From NCBI GenBank assembly GCA_045106195.1, contig JBGCEH010000016.1:1-64000 (forward strand): 64,000 nt of DNA, written 5' to 3'. Positions 24,271 to 33,134 of the stretch are shown here, piece by piece (within the stretch, counting starts at the first letter, position 1; each line of letters begins with the position of its first letter). The notes beneath the pieces were generated by a model, which saw nothing but the letters and a program-made list of their open reading frames with translations, ran no database searches and was not told the DNA's origin. Source of the DNA: Granulosicoccus sp045106195 (GTDB taxonomy: Bacteria > Pseudomonadota > Gammaproteobacteria > Granulosicoccales > Granulosicoccaceae). A program made the position numbers and the translations under genes.

Positions 24271-26925
24271 ATGGAACTTCTCTTTCTAGCCATTCTCCTG
24301 ATCACACTGGCCCTGGCGCTAGGCTCTGGTTATCCGGTGGCATTCGCCCTGCCCGGTGCTGCCATCTTCACGATATCTCTGGCAGCTGTTGTCGGGTATC
24401 TGTTTGGTGGAAGTCCTGACGCCTATTTTTCCCATGGCGGCCCCAGCCAGTGGCTCAGTGCCGGTATCACTAACCTTCGAGGTATTTACTGGGAGGTTGA
24501 ACGCGACACGCTCATTGCGATTCCTCTGTTCATCTTCATGGGCATCATGCTCCAGCGTTCCAAAATCGCTGAAGATCTGCTTGTCACCATGTCTCAGTTG
24601 TTCGGACCAGTGCCCGGAGGACTGGGCATTTCCGTGGTCTTCGTCGGAGCACTTCTGGCTGCCACAACCGGCATCGTCGGCGCAACGGTTGTTGCCATGG
24701 GTCTGATCTCGCTTCCGGTGATGCTTCGCAACGGCTATTCGCAATCGCTGGCCACAGGCACCATCGCAGCCTCAGGGACATTGGGGCAGATTATCCCGCC
24801 TTCTATTGTGTTGATCATCCTGGCTGATCAACTTGCCAGCGCTACCGATCAGGCTGGCACCGCGCGCAAGGCTCTGCACAAGGACGCAACCGGCGAATTG
24901 TCGATGCCATCGGAGTTCGCCGTGACCTCAACCAGCGCCGGTGAGATGTTTCTCGGCGCACTGGTTCCAGGTCTTGTACTAGTGGGCTTGTACATGACTT
25001 ACATCCTTTGCTACGCCATTATCAAGCCTAAAAATGCACCGGCAGTGCGCTTCGGTGGTGCTTACGATGGCAAGTTTCTGCTCAATGTCCTGGGCACGCT
25101 GGTACCACCGCTTGCGCTGATCTTTCTGGTTCTTGGTTCGATCATTACGGGTATCGCGACGGTCAATCAGGCAGGTGCGATTGGTGCAGCTGGCGCTCTG
25201 ATCATGGCCAGCTATCGGCTGAAGGATGGCAAGCGTAAATACTGGCCGGCCATATTGGCCATGCTGGCCATTGGCGGTATCACCACCTCCATCATGTTTA
25301 ACGATACCAATATAAAGAACATCAAGACTGCAGAAGACCTTCAAGCGGTGTACTTCGCCGTCGGTGTTGTTGCCTTGCTTATTCTTGCATTGCTGTGGAG
25401 CGGATACCGCGTCAACAAGATTGACAACACGCTGCACGAAGTCATGATCGAGACTGCCAAGGCAACCTCTCTGGTTTTCATCATTCTGCTAGGTGCTGCG
25501 ATGCTCACGGCCGCCTTCCGTGCTTTCGGTGGTGAGGAGCTGGTGCGTGACTTTCTCAACGGCTTACCCGGTGGTTTCTGGATGAAGTTCGTGATCGTCA
25601 TGGGCGTCATCTTCATCCTCGGTTTCTTTCTCGATTTCATCGAGATCGCCGTGGTAGTGGTGCCCATTGTTGCGCCGATTCTGTTGGCTGATCCGGGTGC
25701 AAACATCACCGCCGTGTGGCTGGGTGTGATGATCGGTTTGAACATCCAGACATCCTTCCTGACACCACCCTTCGGATTTGCCCTGTTCTATCTCAGAGGT
25801 GTGGCACCTGCGGTGGTCAAAACCATCAATATGTACAAAGGTGTTATCGCCTTTATTGCCCTGCAGCTCACCGCTCTTGGCATCGTTGGCTACTTTCCTC
25901 CACTGGTCAATTACATGCCCAACCGGATGTCGCTGTTGTCAGAGACGGCACCTCCACCACGTAATCCACGACTGCAGTACTGCATCGAAGAATATACCTA
26001 CGCGCAGTTTAACGACAACCGGACCCTGTTCGACACGGCCCTGTCAAACGCCAAGGCTCTGGACCTTTCGTCATTGCCAGAAAAACTTGCTGAGGAGCTA
26101 CAGGAGAGCTTCGAATCAGCCGATGAGGCCATTGCTCTTCTGGCTTCAGCCAAAGCGGCAGAGCAGGCCGTTATCGACAATCAGGAACGCTATCGTCCGA
26201 TACATACCGAGGTTCGGCGCATTCAGGCTGACATCCGCAAGGTTGATGACAGAATCGCTGTCCTGGAAACCCGACTGGACAGAACACGAGGCGAAGATGC
26301 TGAGGCAAGGAGAGTCTCGCTGAACGAACGTATCGAAGGGCTTCAAGCTGAGATAAGCGCGCTCGAGGCCACAATTCCTGCCGAGTGGGAAGCGGAAAAT
26401 CAGCGTCATGTAGAGCTCCAGCAAGCCGAGGCCCAGGCTCGCAACGGTTATCGCAGGTCGGCCGACGATGGCTACGAGGCCTCAAGGGACGTTGCGGAGA
26501 TTCTTGGTGGTACAGCCGCCTTGCGTGAATTAGGCAGTGCTATTCCGGATATGAAAACCCTGATGGCAACCAATGAGCCGGCGGACCTTGTGGATCCGCT
26601 GGAAGAGCTGGCCGATCAGTTCGGCGATATAGCGGGCGCTGGCAAGATCAAATCAGCGGTCTCCAAGGCGCGCTCTGCCCTGCGCAAGTCCACGCCAAAA
26701 CCTGACGATGCCATGGAAGCCATCGATACGGCGATGGAGGAGTACGAGAGCGAGATGCGATGGCGCGAGGTAGCGGAGGCGGCCTTGTATGAAGATCTGA
26801 ATACCTACGAGAACGTGATGAAAGACACGATTGGTATTCGTCAGCAGGACAGACTGACTCGCGAGCAAGCGCTCTCCGTTGCATCGTGCAGTTCACACCA
26901 CCGAGACCTGTCGCTGAACTTCTAG
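24271..26925 (+). CDS. TRAP transporter large permease, DctM type, with coiled-coil tail
   Basis: Sodium-coupled channel subunit of the TRAP transporter. Residues 1 to about 548 form the DctM domain: FALPGAAIFTISL at the N-terminus, FIFMGIMLQRSKIAEDLL, an ASGTLGQIIPPSIVLIILAD re-entrant region and a second half with FILGFFLDFIEIAVVVVPIV and LNIQTSFLTPPFGFALFYLR. From about residue 555 to 884 there is a soluble, charged, helical extension with heptad-like stretches (TEVRRIQADIRKVDDRIAVL). Most DctM proteins end soon after the last helix at about 430-600 residues. The tail is in frame, without a break, and should lie on one face of the membrane. Its role is unknown. Confidence 0.93.
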   Translation: MELLFLAILLITLALALGSGYPVAFALPGAAIFTISLAAVVGYLFGGSPDAYFSHGGPSQWLSAGITNLRGIYWEVERDTLIAIPLFIFMGIMLQRSKIAEDLLVTMSQLFGPVPGGLGISVVFVGALLAATTGIVGATVVAMGLISLPVMLRNGYSQSLATGTIAASGTLGQIIPPSIVLIILADQLASATDQAGTARKALHKDATGELSMPSEFAVTSTSAGEMFLGALVPGLVLVGLYMTYILCYAIIKPKNAPAVRFGGAYDGKFLLNVLGTLVPPLALIFLVLGSIITGIATVNQAGAIGAAGALIMASYRLKDGKRKYWPAILAMLAIGGITTSIMFNDTNIKNIKTAEDLQAVYFAVGVVALLILALLWSGYRVNKIDNTLHEVMIETAKATSLVFIILLGAAMLTAAFRAFGGEELVRDFLNGLPGGFWMKFVIVMGVIFILGFFLDFIEIAVVVVPIVAPILLADPGANITAVWLGVMIGLNIQTSFLTPPFGFALFYLRGVAPAVVKTINMYKGVIAFIALQLTALGIVGYFPPLVNYMPNRMSLLSETAPPPRNPRLQYCIEEYTYAQFNDNRTLFDTALSNAKALDLSSLPEKLAEELQESFESADEAIALLASAKAAEQAVIDNQERYRPIHTEVRRIQADIRKVDDRIAVLETRLDRTRGEDAEARRVSLNERIEGLQAEISALEATIPAEWEAENQRHVELQQAEAQARNGYRRSADDGYEASRDVAEILGGTAALRELGSAIPDMKTLMATNEPADLVDPLEELADQFGDIAGAGKIKSAVSKARSALRKSTPKPDDAMEAIDTAMEEYESEMRWREVAEAALYEDLNTYENVMKDTIGIRQQDRLTREQALSVASCSSHHRDLSLNF

Positions 26926-27269
26926 ACAAATGAGACGCGCTGGTCAGGTCTGGTTTATGAAGAATTCGGTATGTCCCGAACCATGGGGACACCACCGAAT
27001 TTCATGAATTATCTAGCTGGAAAATTACAAATCTACGTTTGGTGATGTGGCTCACATCTCGATGTTCTCGACAGAATATGTTGTTTGATCTGAGTAGGTT
27101 GTTGATTTAATTATTTTTATTTTCTCCATCGTCAACCGACCATCCCACGATGATTTCCACTTTTGGTTTTGCCGGTTCTCATGGAACCGTGAACATACAC
27201 ATTAGTTGTTGAGATTATCCAATGAGCAGTCCACACTGCGTTTCGGATGGTACTAATGGAGTATGGGTA
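26926..27269. other. Intergenic region with stem-loops, no gene
   Basis: The 344 bp after the TRAP operon contain an interrupted stem-loop, aattcggt at 26963-26970 with accgaatt at 26994-27001 and an inner gtccc/gggac pair, which may end the TRAP transcript although no T-run follows. A second short stem (cggttc...gaaccg near 27172-27189) lies upstream of the next gene. The region is AT-richer than its surroundings. I see no coding frame. Confidence 0.5.
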
Positions 27270-27713
27270 ATGAGCGATCAATCCCATGACAGGAAAGCAC
27301 AGATCAATGCGCGCAGTATTTCGTCGCATGGAATATCCCTTATTGCCAAAACGCTTTTGCTCGCTGCCGCTGCCGTAGCTCCAACCCATTCACTGGCGCT
27401 GTCCCACGCTGGCGTCTCGATCGCCACCCAGCTAAAGGAGGTACAGAGCGGCACGATTGACGGACGCAGTTACCTGACGCTGAACATCGGTGGTCACAAG
27501 GTCGGACCCAGCACCTGTCGCAGCAACATTCTGCGCATGGATACCAGCGGCGACGCCGGTGCCGAGCGTCAGGAAGAGATCGAAGCCATTGCCATTACTG
27601 CCATGTTGTCAGGCGCCACCGTGATGATTGACGTGCCATTGGATACTGGCCAGTGTGTGGATGGGAAGCCGACGTTTACCAATCTGTACAGGATTGTGTC
27701 CAGCAAGATTTAG
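27270..27713 (+). CDS. Small secreted protein of unknown function
   Basis: 147 residues from 27270, chosen because ggag lies eight bases upstream; a frame 16 codons longer begins at 27222. A hydrophobic segment (SLIAKTLLLAAAAVAPTHSL) near residues 24-43 looks like a signal peptide. The mature part has KVGPSTCRSNILRMDT and a second Cys in DTGQCVDGKP, so one disulfide is possible. I do not recognise the family. The next gene is on the other strand. Confidence 0.62.
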   Translation: MSDQSHDRKAQINARSISSHGISLIAKTLLLAAAAVAPTHSLALSHAGVSIATQLKEVQSGTIDGRSYLTLNIGGHKVGPSTCRSNILRMDTSGDAGAERQEEIEAIAITAMLSGATVMIDVPLDTGQCVDGKPTFTNLYRIVSSKI

Positions 27714-27805
27714 TTGCGATTGGATGCGCTCCGTTCGAATCTGAAATCGGCAGACGTATCAAACTTTTACGACGACCTCGATCCATGTTTGGCTATTACG
27801 ACCGG

Positions 27806-27840
27806 GACCATCCAAGGTCCGTTTCGGACGTGGGATGGTC
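27806..27840. terminator. Interrupted stem-loop downstream of the small secreted protein
   Basis: gaccatcc at 27806-27813 pairs with ggatggtc at 27833-27840, and inside it gtccg (27817-27821) pairs with cggac (27825-27829) around a TTT loop. It lies about 90 bp after the stop codon in a region between convergent genes. No T-run follows, so factor-independent termination is uncertain. Confidence 0.4.
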
Positions 27841-27907
27841 ACAATGGGACCATCTGGGGTCAGCTCTACCCACTTAAAGGGGATGGGCTGCGTCCACGTG
27901 AACTACT

Positions 27908-28450
27908 TCAGTCGCCTGCAACAAACCCGTAGCTCTCTCTGATAAGTTCGAATACCACATTCAGCTCATCCTCTGTCGCCGGCGTGTAGATCATGACAAA
28001 CCCTTCTAGGCCTCTCTTTTTAGCCGCCCATGGATGGTGAATTGCCCAGCCAGCTTCTATTGCCTCAACAGCTAACTCGGGTGGTAACGATGCGTGCAGA
28101 CTACCATCAGGATGGACATGTGCGAATTCACGACCACGAATGATCGATTCAGGGCGAACCAAATTTATGTCATCCTTCAACCAGAAACCAGTCGACCCAG
28201 CCCGACCAACAATCGTGCGACGCAACTCCACACCGGGTATCGTCGATACCCGGTCTAACAATGCAGCCGCAATTTCCGGTACTACATCGACATCAATCTG
28301 AATGTGCGGAATACTATCTGTGGTAACAGGTCTTGGGGTTTCTCGATTGGGTAGGTGCTGAATTTCTGCCCAAGCAGGGATAATCCAGAACGCAATCGCT
28401 GTAACGACCGGCAGGCAGCACAAATTTATTGAATACGCCATACGGTTCAT
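27908..28450 (-). CDS. Exported luciferase-domain (DUF5519-like) protein
   Basis: 180 residues with an N-terminal hydrophobic segment (LPVVTAIAFWIIPAWA, about 13-28) that looks like a signal peptide. The central motif GREFAHVHPDGSLHASLP followed by AIEAGWAIHHPWA matches the DUF5519 family, often labelled luciferase family protein in databases although no light emission is implied. The His-rich motif suggests a metal or ligand site. It sits beside decaying genes. Function is unknown. Confidence 0.66.
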   Translation of the reverse strand: MNRMAYSINLCCLPVVTAIAFWIIPAWAEIQHLPNRETPRPVTTDSIPHIQIDVDVVPEIAAALLDRVSTIPGVELRRTIVGRAGSTGFWLKDDINLVRPESIIRGREFAHVHPDGSLHASLPPELAVEAIEAGWAIHHPWAAKKRGLEGFVMIYTPATEDELNVVFELIRESYGFVAGD

Positions 28451-28481
28451 CTCTCGAATGTTGACATAGGATCAGCAGCGT

Positions 28482-28826
28482 TTATTTTGCGTTATACGCC
28501 TGACTTACTGCAAAACTGTCTTCAAACCAATTCCATAATACAACTTTGCCGTCACGTACTTTGGCACGCAAAGCAAATGAGAATTCACCGATTTCCTTAC
28601 CTGAGTGCGTTGTTATGCCGTTCATTCTTCCAAACACGGCAACCGTGTCGCCTAAAGCAAATGCATCGGTATTATCCCAGGCAGTCGTTTGGAAATTATT
28701 GCTAAAAATAGGTAAGAACTTCAATATTTCATCCTTGCCATTCCACGGGCCTATCCACGGCATAGCATTGTCACCTTCGTTTTGCCAAACCATGTCGTCG
28801 GCCATGAGTGATATAGCCTTATCCAT
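28482..28826 (-). pseudogene. SnoaL/NTF2-like protein, 5' end lost
   Basis: From about MDKAISLMADDMVW to the stop the frame matches a SnoaL-like small-molecule-binding fold: WIGPWNGKDEILKFL, VAVFGRMNGITTHSGK and WNWFEDSFAV. The first helix normally present before this point is missing. The open frame continues to 28955, but those extra residues are the antisense of a LysR gene that reads the other way, so the true 5' end was removed by a deletion that joined the two genes. No ribosome site precedes the ATG at 28826. It is probably not functional. Confidence 0.66.
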
Positions 28827-29535
28827 AGAAGGTGAGCGTTTGCTGGCGTCAACACAATCACTTTTTGAAACCGTGGAAGTCGCGCTCTCTGAACTATCTG
28901 ATTCAGCAAACAGCCCTACCGGGGAGCTTAGGCTCACTGCTCCTTCTATTCTCATAAAGTCACAGCTTACGGATACGTTGGCCGTTTTCTCGATGAATTA
29001 TCCGGGCATTAAGTTAGCAATCGATTATTCTGATATGCGTAAAGACGTCATCAGCGGAGGCTTTGACTTAGCTGTACGAATGGAGGTACAGCCTAAGAAA
29101 TCCGCTAATGCTCGTTCGTTGTTTCTGGTTGAACGTCAATTGATAGCATCAACTGATTACTTGAAAAATCGACCCAAAGTTAGAACACCTGACGATGTTG
29201 CTTCCTGGGACTGGATTGAACTGACACCAGTTCGGCATGTAAAGCCTTTGTTTAGAAAATCAAAAACAAAACAAATAACCTTCAAGCCCGAATCACACAT
29301 TTCGGCCAACGACGCACTCGCCGTCTATCACCTTGCACAGGCGGGCGCTGGTTTGGCTGTGGTACCTGCGTTTTTAGCGGAAGAAGGAATCAGTTCCGGC
29401 ACTGTCCAGAACATACTACCAGAATGGAAATTGGATCCTATAAGTGTCTTCGCAACATGGCCTTCAAACGCGCCAAAGAACGGACTCATTAACCTGCTTA
29501 TTGATACCATCAGCCCGAATCAATCGCTACGATAG
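28827..29535 (+). pseudogene. LysR-family regulator, DNA-binding domain lost
   Basis: The frame encodes the LysR linker-helix end (IEGERLLASTQSLFETVEVA, LSELSDS) and the complete effector-binding domain (SPTGELRLTAPSIL, then AGAGLAVVPAFLAEEG). The winged helix-turn-helix that should lie to the left is absent; instead the frame runs antisense through the SnoaL-like gene back to 28546. The pair was probably once a divergent regulator and target whose facing 5' ends were removed by one deletion near 28827. It cannot bind DNA as it stands. Confidence 0.75.
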
Positions 29536-29571
29536 TGGCACAAAATACTACCGTGCTCATAGTGGGCCTAA

Positions 29572-29895
29572 GTTGATGACAATCTGCGGACTTATGTTGG
29601 TCAAGGTACTATTTACGACCGGGTCGGTCACATTCCAGTTGTGATTAGCAGAATGGAAAACTGCACCGAGTTCGCGGCTGTTATTCTCAGAAGTCAGCGT
29701 ACTGCCATGAACTTGACATTAACTGAATCAAAAGTTCTGGAGGCTGTGCGCCGATGAAAAAGCGAGAAATCAGACATCCGTTCCCTTGTATTGGAATGCA
29801 CCGACATGCCGCCCTATGCTGCGCGGCTTCAGCAAGATTTGCGGCTACCTATATTCTATCTCGCGACGTTAGCAACTATGGCTATATTGTCGTAG
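29572..29895 (+). pseudogene. Asp/Glu racemase-family remnant, frameshifted
   Basis: The C-terminal part of an aspartate/glutamate racemase-like protein is readable in two frames. Frame one gives IPVVISRMENCTEFAAVIL and LTESKVLEAVRR up to a stop at about 29755. A shift of one base then gives SDIRSLVLECTDMPPYAARL and LPIFYLATLATMAIL, ending at 29895. The LECTDMPPYA motif carries the second catalytic-type Cys of the family. The N-terminal half is missing. This region would otherwise look like empty intergenic DNA between the LysR and hip remnants. Confidence 0.66.
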
Positions 29896-30010
29896 CAAGA
29901 AGGGCATAACCTGGGTCTACGCCCCGGTAACATTCCACACAGTGATCCTGATGCCTAGCGGAAAAAAAGCAACTGCCTAATGCAAAGGGTGAGCTTCTGC
30001 ATTTTTCCAT

Positions 30011-30187
30011 TTAGCTAAGCATCTTCGACGCCATCACTGAATCAGCATGTTCAAAAACGCTCTCCATGCGTTCAATTTCCCGCCTATTCTGGCCAAGAGC
30101 TTTAGACACTTCTCGCCACGTAGCGACTGCCTGGCCAACTTCCGCCACAATTTTACGAGCGCTAACGAGCGACAGTCCGAACACTCG
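30011..30187 (-). pseudogene. HipA-type kinase, C-terminal remnant
   Basis: Reading leftward to the stop at 30011-30013, the frame gives FGLSLVSARKIVAEVGQAVA and TWREVSKALGQNRREIERME, then SVFEHADSVM. This matches the extreme C-terminus of HipA-like serine/threonine kinase toxins (A-R-I-V, V-W, G, E-I-E-R, FEH pattern). The kinase body is missing. It is joined, out of frame, to an XRE antitoxin-like fragment just upstream, so an internal deletion probably collapsed a hipBA pair. Confidence 0.58.
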
Positions 30188-30363
30188 AGGAGATCGGCCA
30201 GAATGGCCAATCCATCAAGCAAACCCGGCACATTCAGAACAGACGCATAAATGCCAATACTGACACCGTGATCACCTGCTTCAACGCGCTGCAGGGTCTT
30301 GCGGGACGTAAACGCCCTTGTCGCCACGGTCTGCATGTAGATAGTTTCATCACGTTTCGACGT
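30188..30363 (-). pseudogene. HipB/XRE-type antitoxin remnant
   Basis: The frame contains the helix-turn-helix part MQTVATRAFTSRKTLQRVEA, then GDHGVSIGIYASVLNV and GLLDGLAILAD, typical of short XRE regulators paired with HipA. The first helix of the fold is missing because an in-frame stop lies at 30364-30366. After ILAD the frame leaves the family, and a shifted frame continues as HipA. A 100-codon ATG frame starting at 30336 covers both pieces but is a chance reading across the junction. Confidence 0.58.
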
Positions 30364-30394
30364 TCATTTTGGCCTGATCACGACGCCTCCTAAC

Positions 30395-31207
30395 CTAACC
30401 CAGCTCAATCAGCTTTTCACTATTCGCAGCATCATTAGCCATCGCTCCTCTGAGCATGCTGACATCCGAACCACTGAACACCAGATCATAGCCATCCTTG
30501 AACAGATGCTTAGCCGCAAATTTCGGGGTATTCAATGTCGACAGTAATTTCCCTGCAGCTTTGGTCGCCGTGCTCACTTTACGTATCGCCGCGCGAGTTA
30601 CCTTGTGATCAGGCTCTGCGAGGTGCCCAAGGCTACCAGCCAGATCAAACGGTCCGATAAATACGCAATCCACGCCATCAACAGCCGCGATTTCATCGGC
30701 GGCATCCACAGCTTCTGCGCTTTCTATCTGAAGCAGTAGCGTAAATTGACCTCGGTAGTTCTCCAGATAGTGCGCGGTGTTCACGCCATAGCCTGTGGCA
30801 CGAACAATCGGCGCAGCCATGCCTCGTGTGCCTTCGGGGGCATAGACAGCGGCGGCGGCCAATACACTGGCCTCCTCGGCAGAATTGACCATGGGTACCA
30901 TGACGCCATCTGCACCCATATCCATCAGTCGACCAATCCACTGCGGCTGCTTGTCCGGCACGCGCACCAGGGCTTTGGCACCTCCTGACTGCACAGCGCG
31001 AATCATGGCCAGGGTTTGGGACAGATCTGCCGGGCTATGCTCCATATCGATCATGGCGTAGTCATAGCCACAGCGACCCACCAGTTCGCCCACAATCGGA
31101 TCAAAGATATTGATCCAGCAACCACTGGCCGGGAAACCTGATTTATGTCCCACCGGCGAGGTCTTGGCCTTGTTTTTTGGCGAACTACTTCGTTTTTTCT
31201 GAGCCAC
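30395..31207 (-). CDS. HpcH/HpaI-family aldolase
   Basis: Class II, metal-dependent aldolase of the 2-keto-3-deoxy acid type (HpaI/GarL/RhmA family), 270 residues. Visible: MIDMEHSPADLSQTLAMIRA with the catalytic-base region, a GRLMDMGADGVMVPMVNSAE stretch, the metal-ligand glutamate in LLLQIESAEAVD and the aspartate in FIGPFDLAGSLG. It probably cleaves a 2-keto-3-deoxy sugar acid or related compound to pyruvate and an aldehyde; the exact substrate cannot be told. The N-terminus has a basic, disordered extension of about 20 residues (KKRSSSPKNKAKT) before the barrel. It is intact beside the remnants. Confidence 0.9.
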   Translation of the reverse strand: MAQKKRSSSPKNKAKTSPVGHKSGFPASGCWINIFDPIVGELVGRCGYDYAMIDMEHSPADLSQTLAMIRAVQSGGAKALVRVPDKQPQWIGRLMDMGADGVMVPMVNSAEEASVLAAAAVYAPEGTRGMAAPIVRATGYGVNTAHYLENYRGQFTLLLQIESAEAVDAADEIAAVDGVDCVFIGPFDLAGSLGHLAEPDHKVTRAAIRKVSTATKAAGKLLSTLNTPKFAAKHLFKDGYDLVFSGSDVSMLRGAMANDAANSEKLIELG

Positions 31208-31290
31208 AGTCTGGTCCTTTCAATAATTTCTGATAAACTGGGAATATTATCCCAACTCAATGATACGCGGTCTGCCCGCCGTCTTCCAGT

Positions 31291-32103
31291 ATGCACCAAA
31301 CTCTGCAAAAAGCTGTCACTTGCGTACTGCAGCCGCTAGTCAGGCTGTTGTTGCGCCATGGTGTGTCGCACGCAGAATTCTGTAACTGGGCAAAGCAGGC
31401 TTATGTCGACGAAGCCAGAGCAAACTTCGGGATTGATGGAAAGAAACCCACCATCTCACGTATCGCGATCGTCACTGGCATCAATAGAAAGGAAGTCAAA
31501 CGCATCAGTGAGCTTCCTGCTGAGGTTAACACCGGTGTCAGCAAGCATAACCGTGCGGTAAGAGTCGTCACCGGGTGGTTATGCGACGCTGAGTTTTGCG
31601 ATAGCAAAAACCGTCCGCGAGTACTCACCTACGGCGATCCTCAAGACAGTTTCAATCAATTGGTCAAACGTCATGGAGGAGATGTACCCGCCAGAGCGAT
31701 GCTGGATGAACTCACTCGAGTGGGCACTGTCAGTCACACCGATGGACGTATCAAACTGTTGCATAAAGGCTACGTCCCACATCAGAGTGAATCAGCATTG
31801 CTGGATCTGTTTTCCACCAGTGCGACAGACCTGATGACCACGCTTGAACATAATCTGGCAAACAAGAATCAGGGGCGGCTGCAAATGAGCGTCGCCTATG
31901 ACAAGGTAACCAACGAGGGTGTACAGATTTTCAAGCAAGTCAGTAACAAGCAAGCCATGAATCTGTTACGCGAACTTGATAGCACATTGTCACAATACGA
32001 CCGGGATACCAATCCTTCCGTCAGCGGTGAGGGCGAACACCGAGTGGGACTTGGTGTCTATTTCATACAAGATGACAGTCAGGGGTCAACACCGGATGAT
32101 TAG
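31291..32103 (+). CDS. DUF6502-family protein
   Basis: 270-residue cytoplasmic protein. The N-terminal part (VRLLLRHGVSHAEFCNWAKQ, then SRIAIVTGINRKEVKRI) looks like a helical domain with a helix-turn-helix-like segment and fits the DUF6502 family as I recall it. A C-terminal part lists long helices (QIFKQVSNKQAMNLLRELDS). DNA binding is plausible but unproven. Its stop overlaps the start of the downstream lipoprotein gene (ATGATTAG), so the two are coupled. Confidence 0.7.
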   Translation: MHQTLQKAVTCVLQPLVRLLLRHGVSHAEFCNWAKQAYVDEARANFGIDGKKPTISRIAIVTGINRKEVKRISELPAEVNTGVSKHNRAVRVVTGWLCDAEFCDSKNRPRVLTYGDPQDSFNQLVKRHGGDVPARAMLDELTRVGTVSHTDGRIKLLHKGYVPHQSESALLDLFSTSATDLMTTLEHNLANKNQGRLQMSVAYDKVTNEGVQIFKQVSNKQAMNLLRELDSTLSQYDRDTNPSVSGEGEHRVGLGVYFIQDDSQGSTPDD

Positions 32104-33040
32104 ATTGAAACTCAATCGGCAGCAATTGTCTCGAACCCTGTTGACTATCGTCGTGACATTCACAGCAGCACTGCTCAGCGGCTGTGGTGGGGGAATATTT
32201 GGCACTAGTAGCAGTAGCGACTCTGTCGCAGTTACTGACGCTGTAGATAGTTCCGGTACAGCTGCTACCGGCGGCGACATCGTACCCGATACAGATTCCG
32301 GGACACCTGCTGCTACGCCTGAACCCGTTGCCCCGGAGGCTCCTGGCAATAATGAATCAGACAGTCCATCGCGTAGCATCAACTTCAGTAATACGACTCC
32401 CAGCGGGATTGACCCTTCGAGTCCTGCAGTACCTGCGTTGAAGCTGATCAACCTCACCGAGGCGACTCTCAGCGTCAATGCGCTTGAACAATCAACCAGC
32501 GCTCCACCGCAAGCCACCAGTGATTTACTAAGGGTGAACGCGGGTCAAAGTCTTGTGGATGTGCGCATTCAGGATACTGAAACCACACTGACCAGCATCG
32601 CTCCACTTAACGCTGGAGCGGATACTATTACAACGCTTGTCATCGAGGCAAACACCAGCACCTTCGTATCAGAAGCTGTCGTCGTGGTGCTTGCACTGGA
32701 TACCCGAGCCGTTGCCTCAACGAACGCAATGGCGGATGTTCGCGTTGTTTACACACAAGCAGCGAACCCCAGCTCAGCATCACCAGATTTTATATTATCG
32801 CCCGTCGAGAACAGCACTGGTGGTGCAGAGCTTGTATTAATTAACGCCACCCGGAATAACCCCGAAATAGGCGTGTACGAGTTAGCCAACGCCGGTGACT
32901 ATCTTCTGAGCCCGAGCGATTCAAGCTTCACACCTCAACCCATCACGCTGCGGGCAGACACGGTCTACACAATCGTTATAACGGGCAATTCAGAAACTCC
33001 CGTGTATATAGAAGTAGATAGCTTTTCAGACAGCGATTGA
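32096..33040 (+). CDS. Lipoprotein of unknown function
   Basis: 314 residues from the ATG at 32096, inside the end of the DUF6502 gene. A longer in-frame reading from 31976 is antifunctional because it lies within that gene. The lipobox LLSGC near residue 29 is followed by a Gly/Ser-rich and then Pro/Glu-rich linker (to about residue 115). Two beta-rich segments follow (VPALKLINLTEATLSVNALE and GGAELVLINATRNNPEIGVY), which could be repeats of a DUF4397-like beta-sandwich. Likely an outer-membrane lipoprotein; role unknown. Confidence 0.72.
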   Translation: MIRLKLNRQQLSRTLLTIVVTFTAALLSGCGGGIFGTSSSSDSVAVTDAVDSSGTAATGGDIVPDTDSGTPAATPEPVAPEAPGNNESDSPSRSINFSNTTPSGIDPSSPAVPALKLINLTEATLSVNALEQSTSAPPQATSDLLRVNAGQSLVDVRIQDTETTLTSIAPLNAGADTITTLVIEANTSTFVSEAVVVVLALDTRAVASTNAMADVRVVYTQAANPSSASPDFILSPVENSTGGAELVLINATRNNPEIGVYELANAGDYLLSPSDSSFTPQPITLRADTVYTIVITGNSETPVYIEVDSFSDSD

Positions 33041-33043
33041 ATC

Positions 33044-33064
33044 ACCGCCTGCACTGCAGGCGGT
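33044..33064. terminator. GC-rich stem-loop between convergent genes
   Basis: accgcctgc at 33044-33052 pairs perfectly with gcaggcggt at 33056-33064 around the loop act, three bases after the lipoprotein stop. It lies between two convergent genes and could serve both. No T-run follows on either side. Confidence 0.55.
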
Positions 33065-33134
33065 ATTGATCAATACCGCACAAGGCCACTATCAATCGTT
33101 GAAAAATCACAGCTCGAGAGGGTGCAGATCCGCA

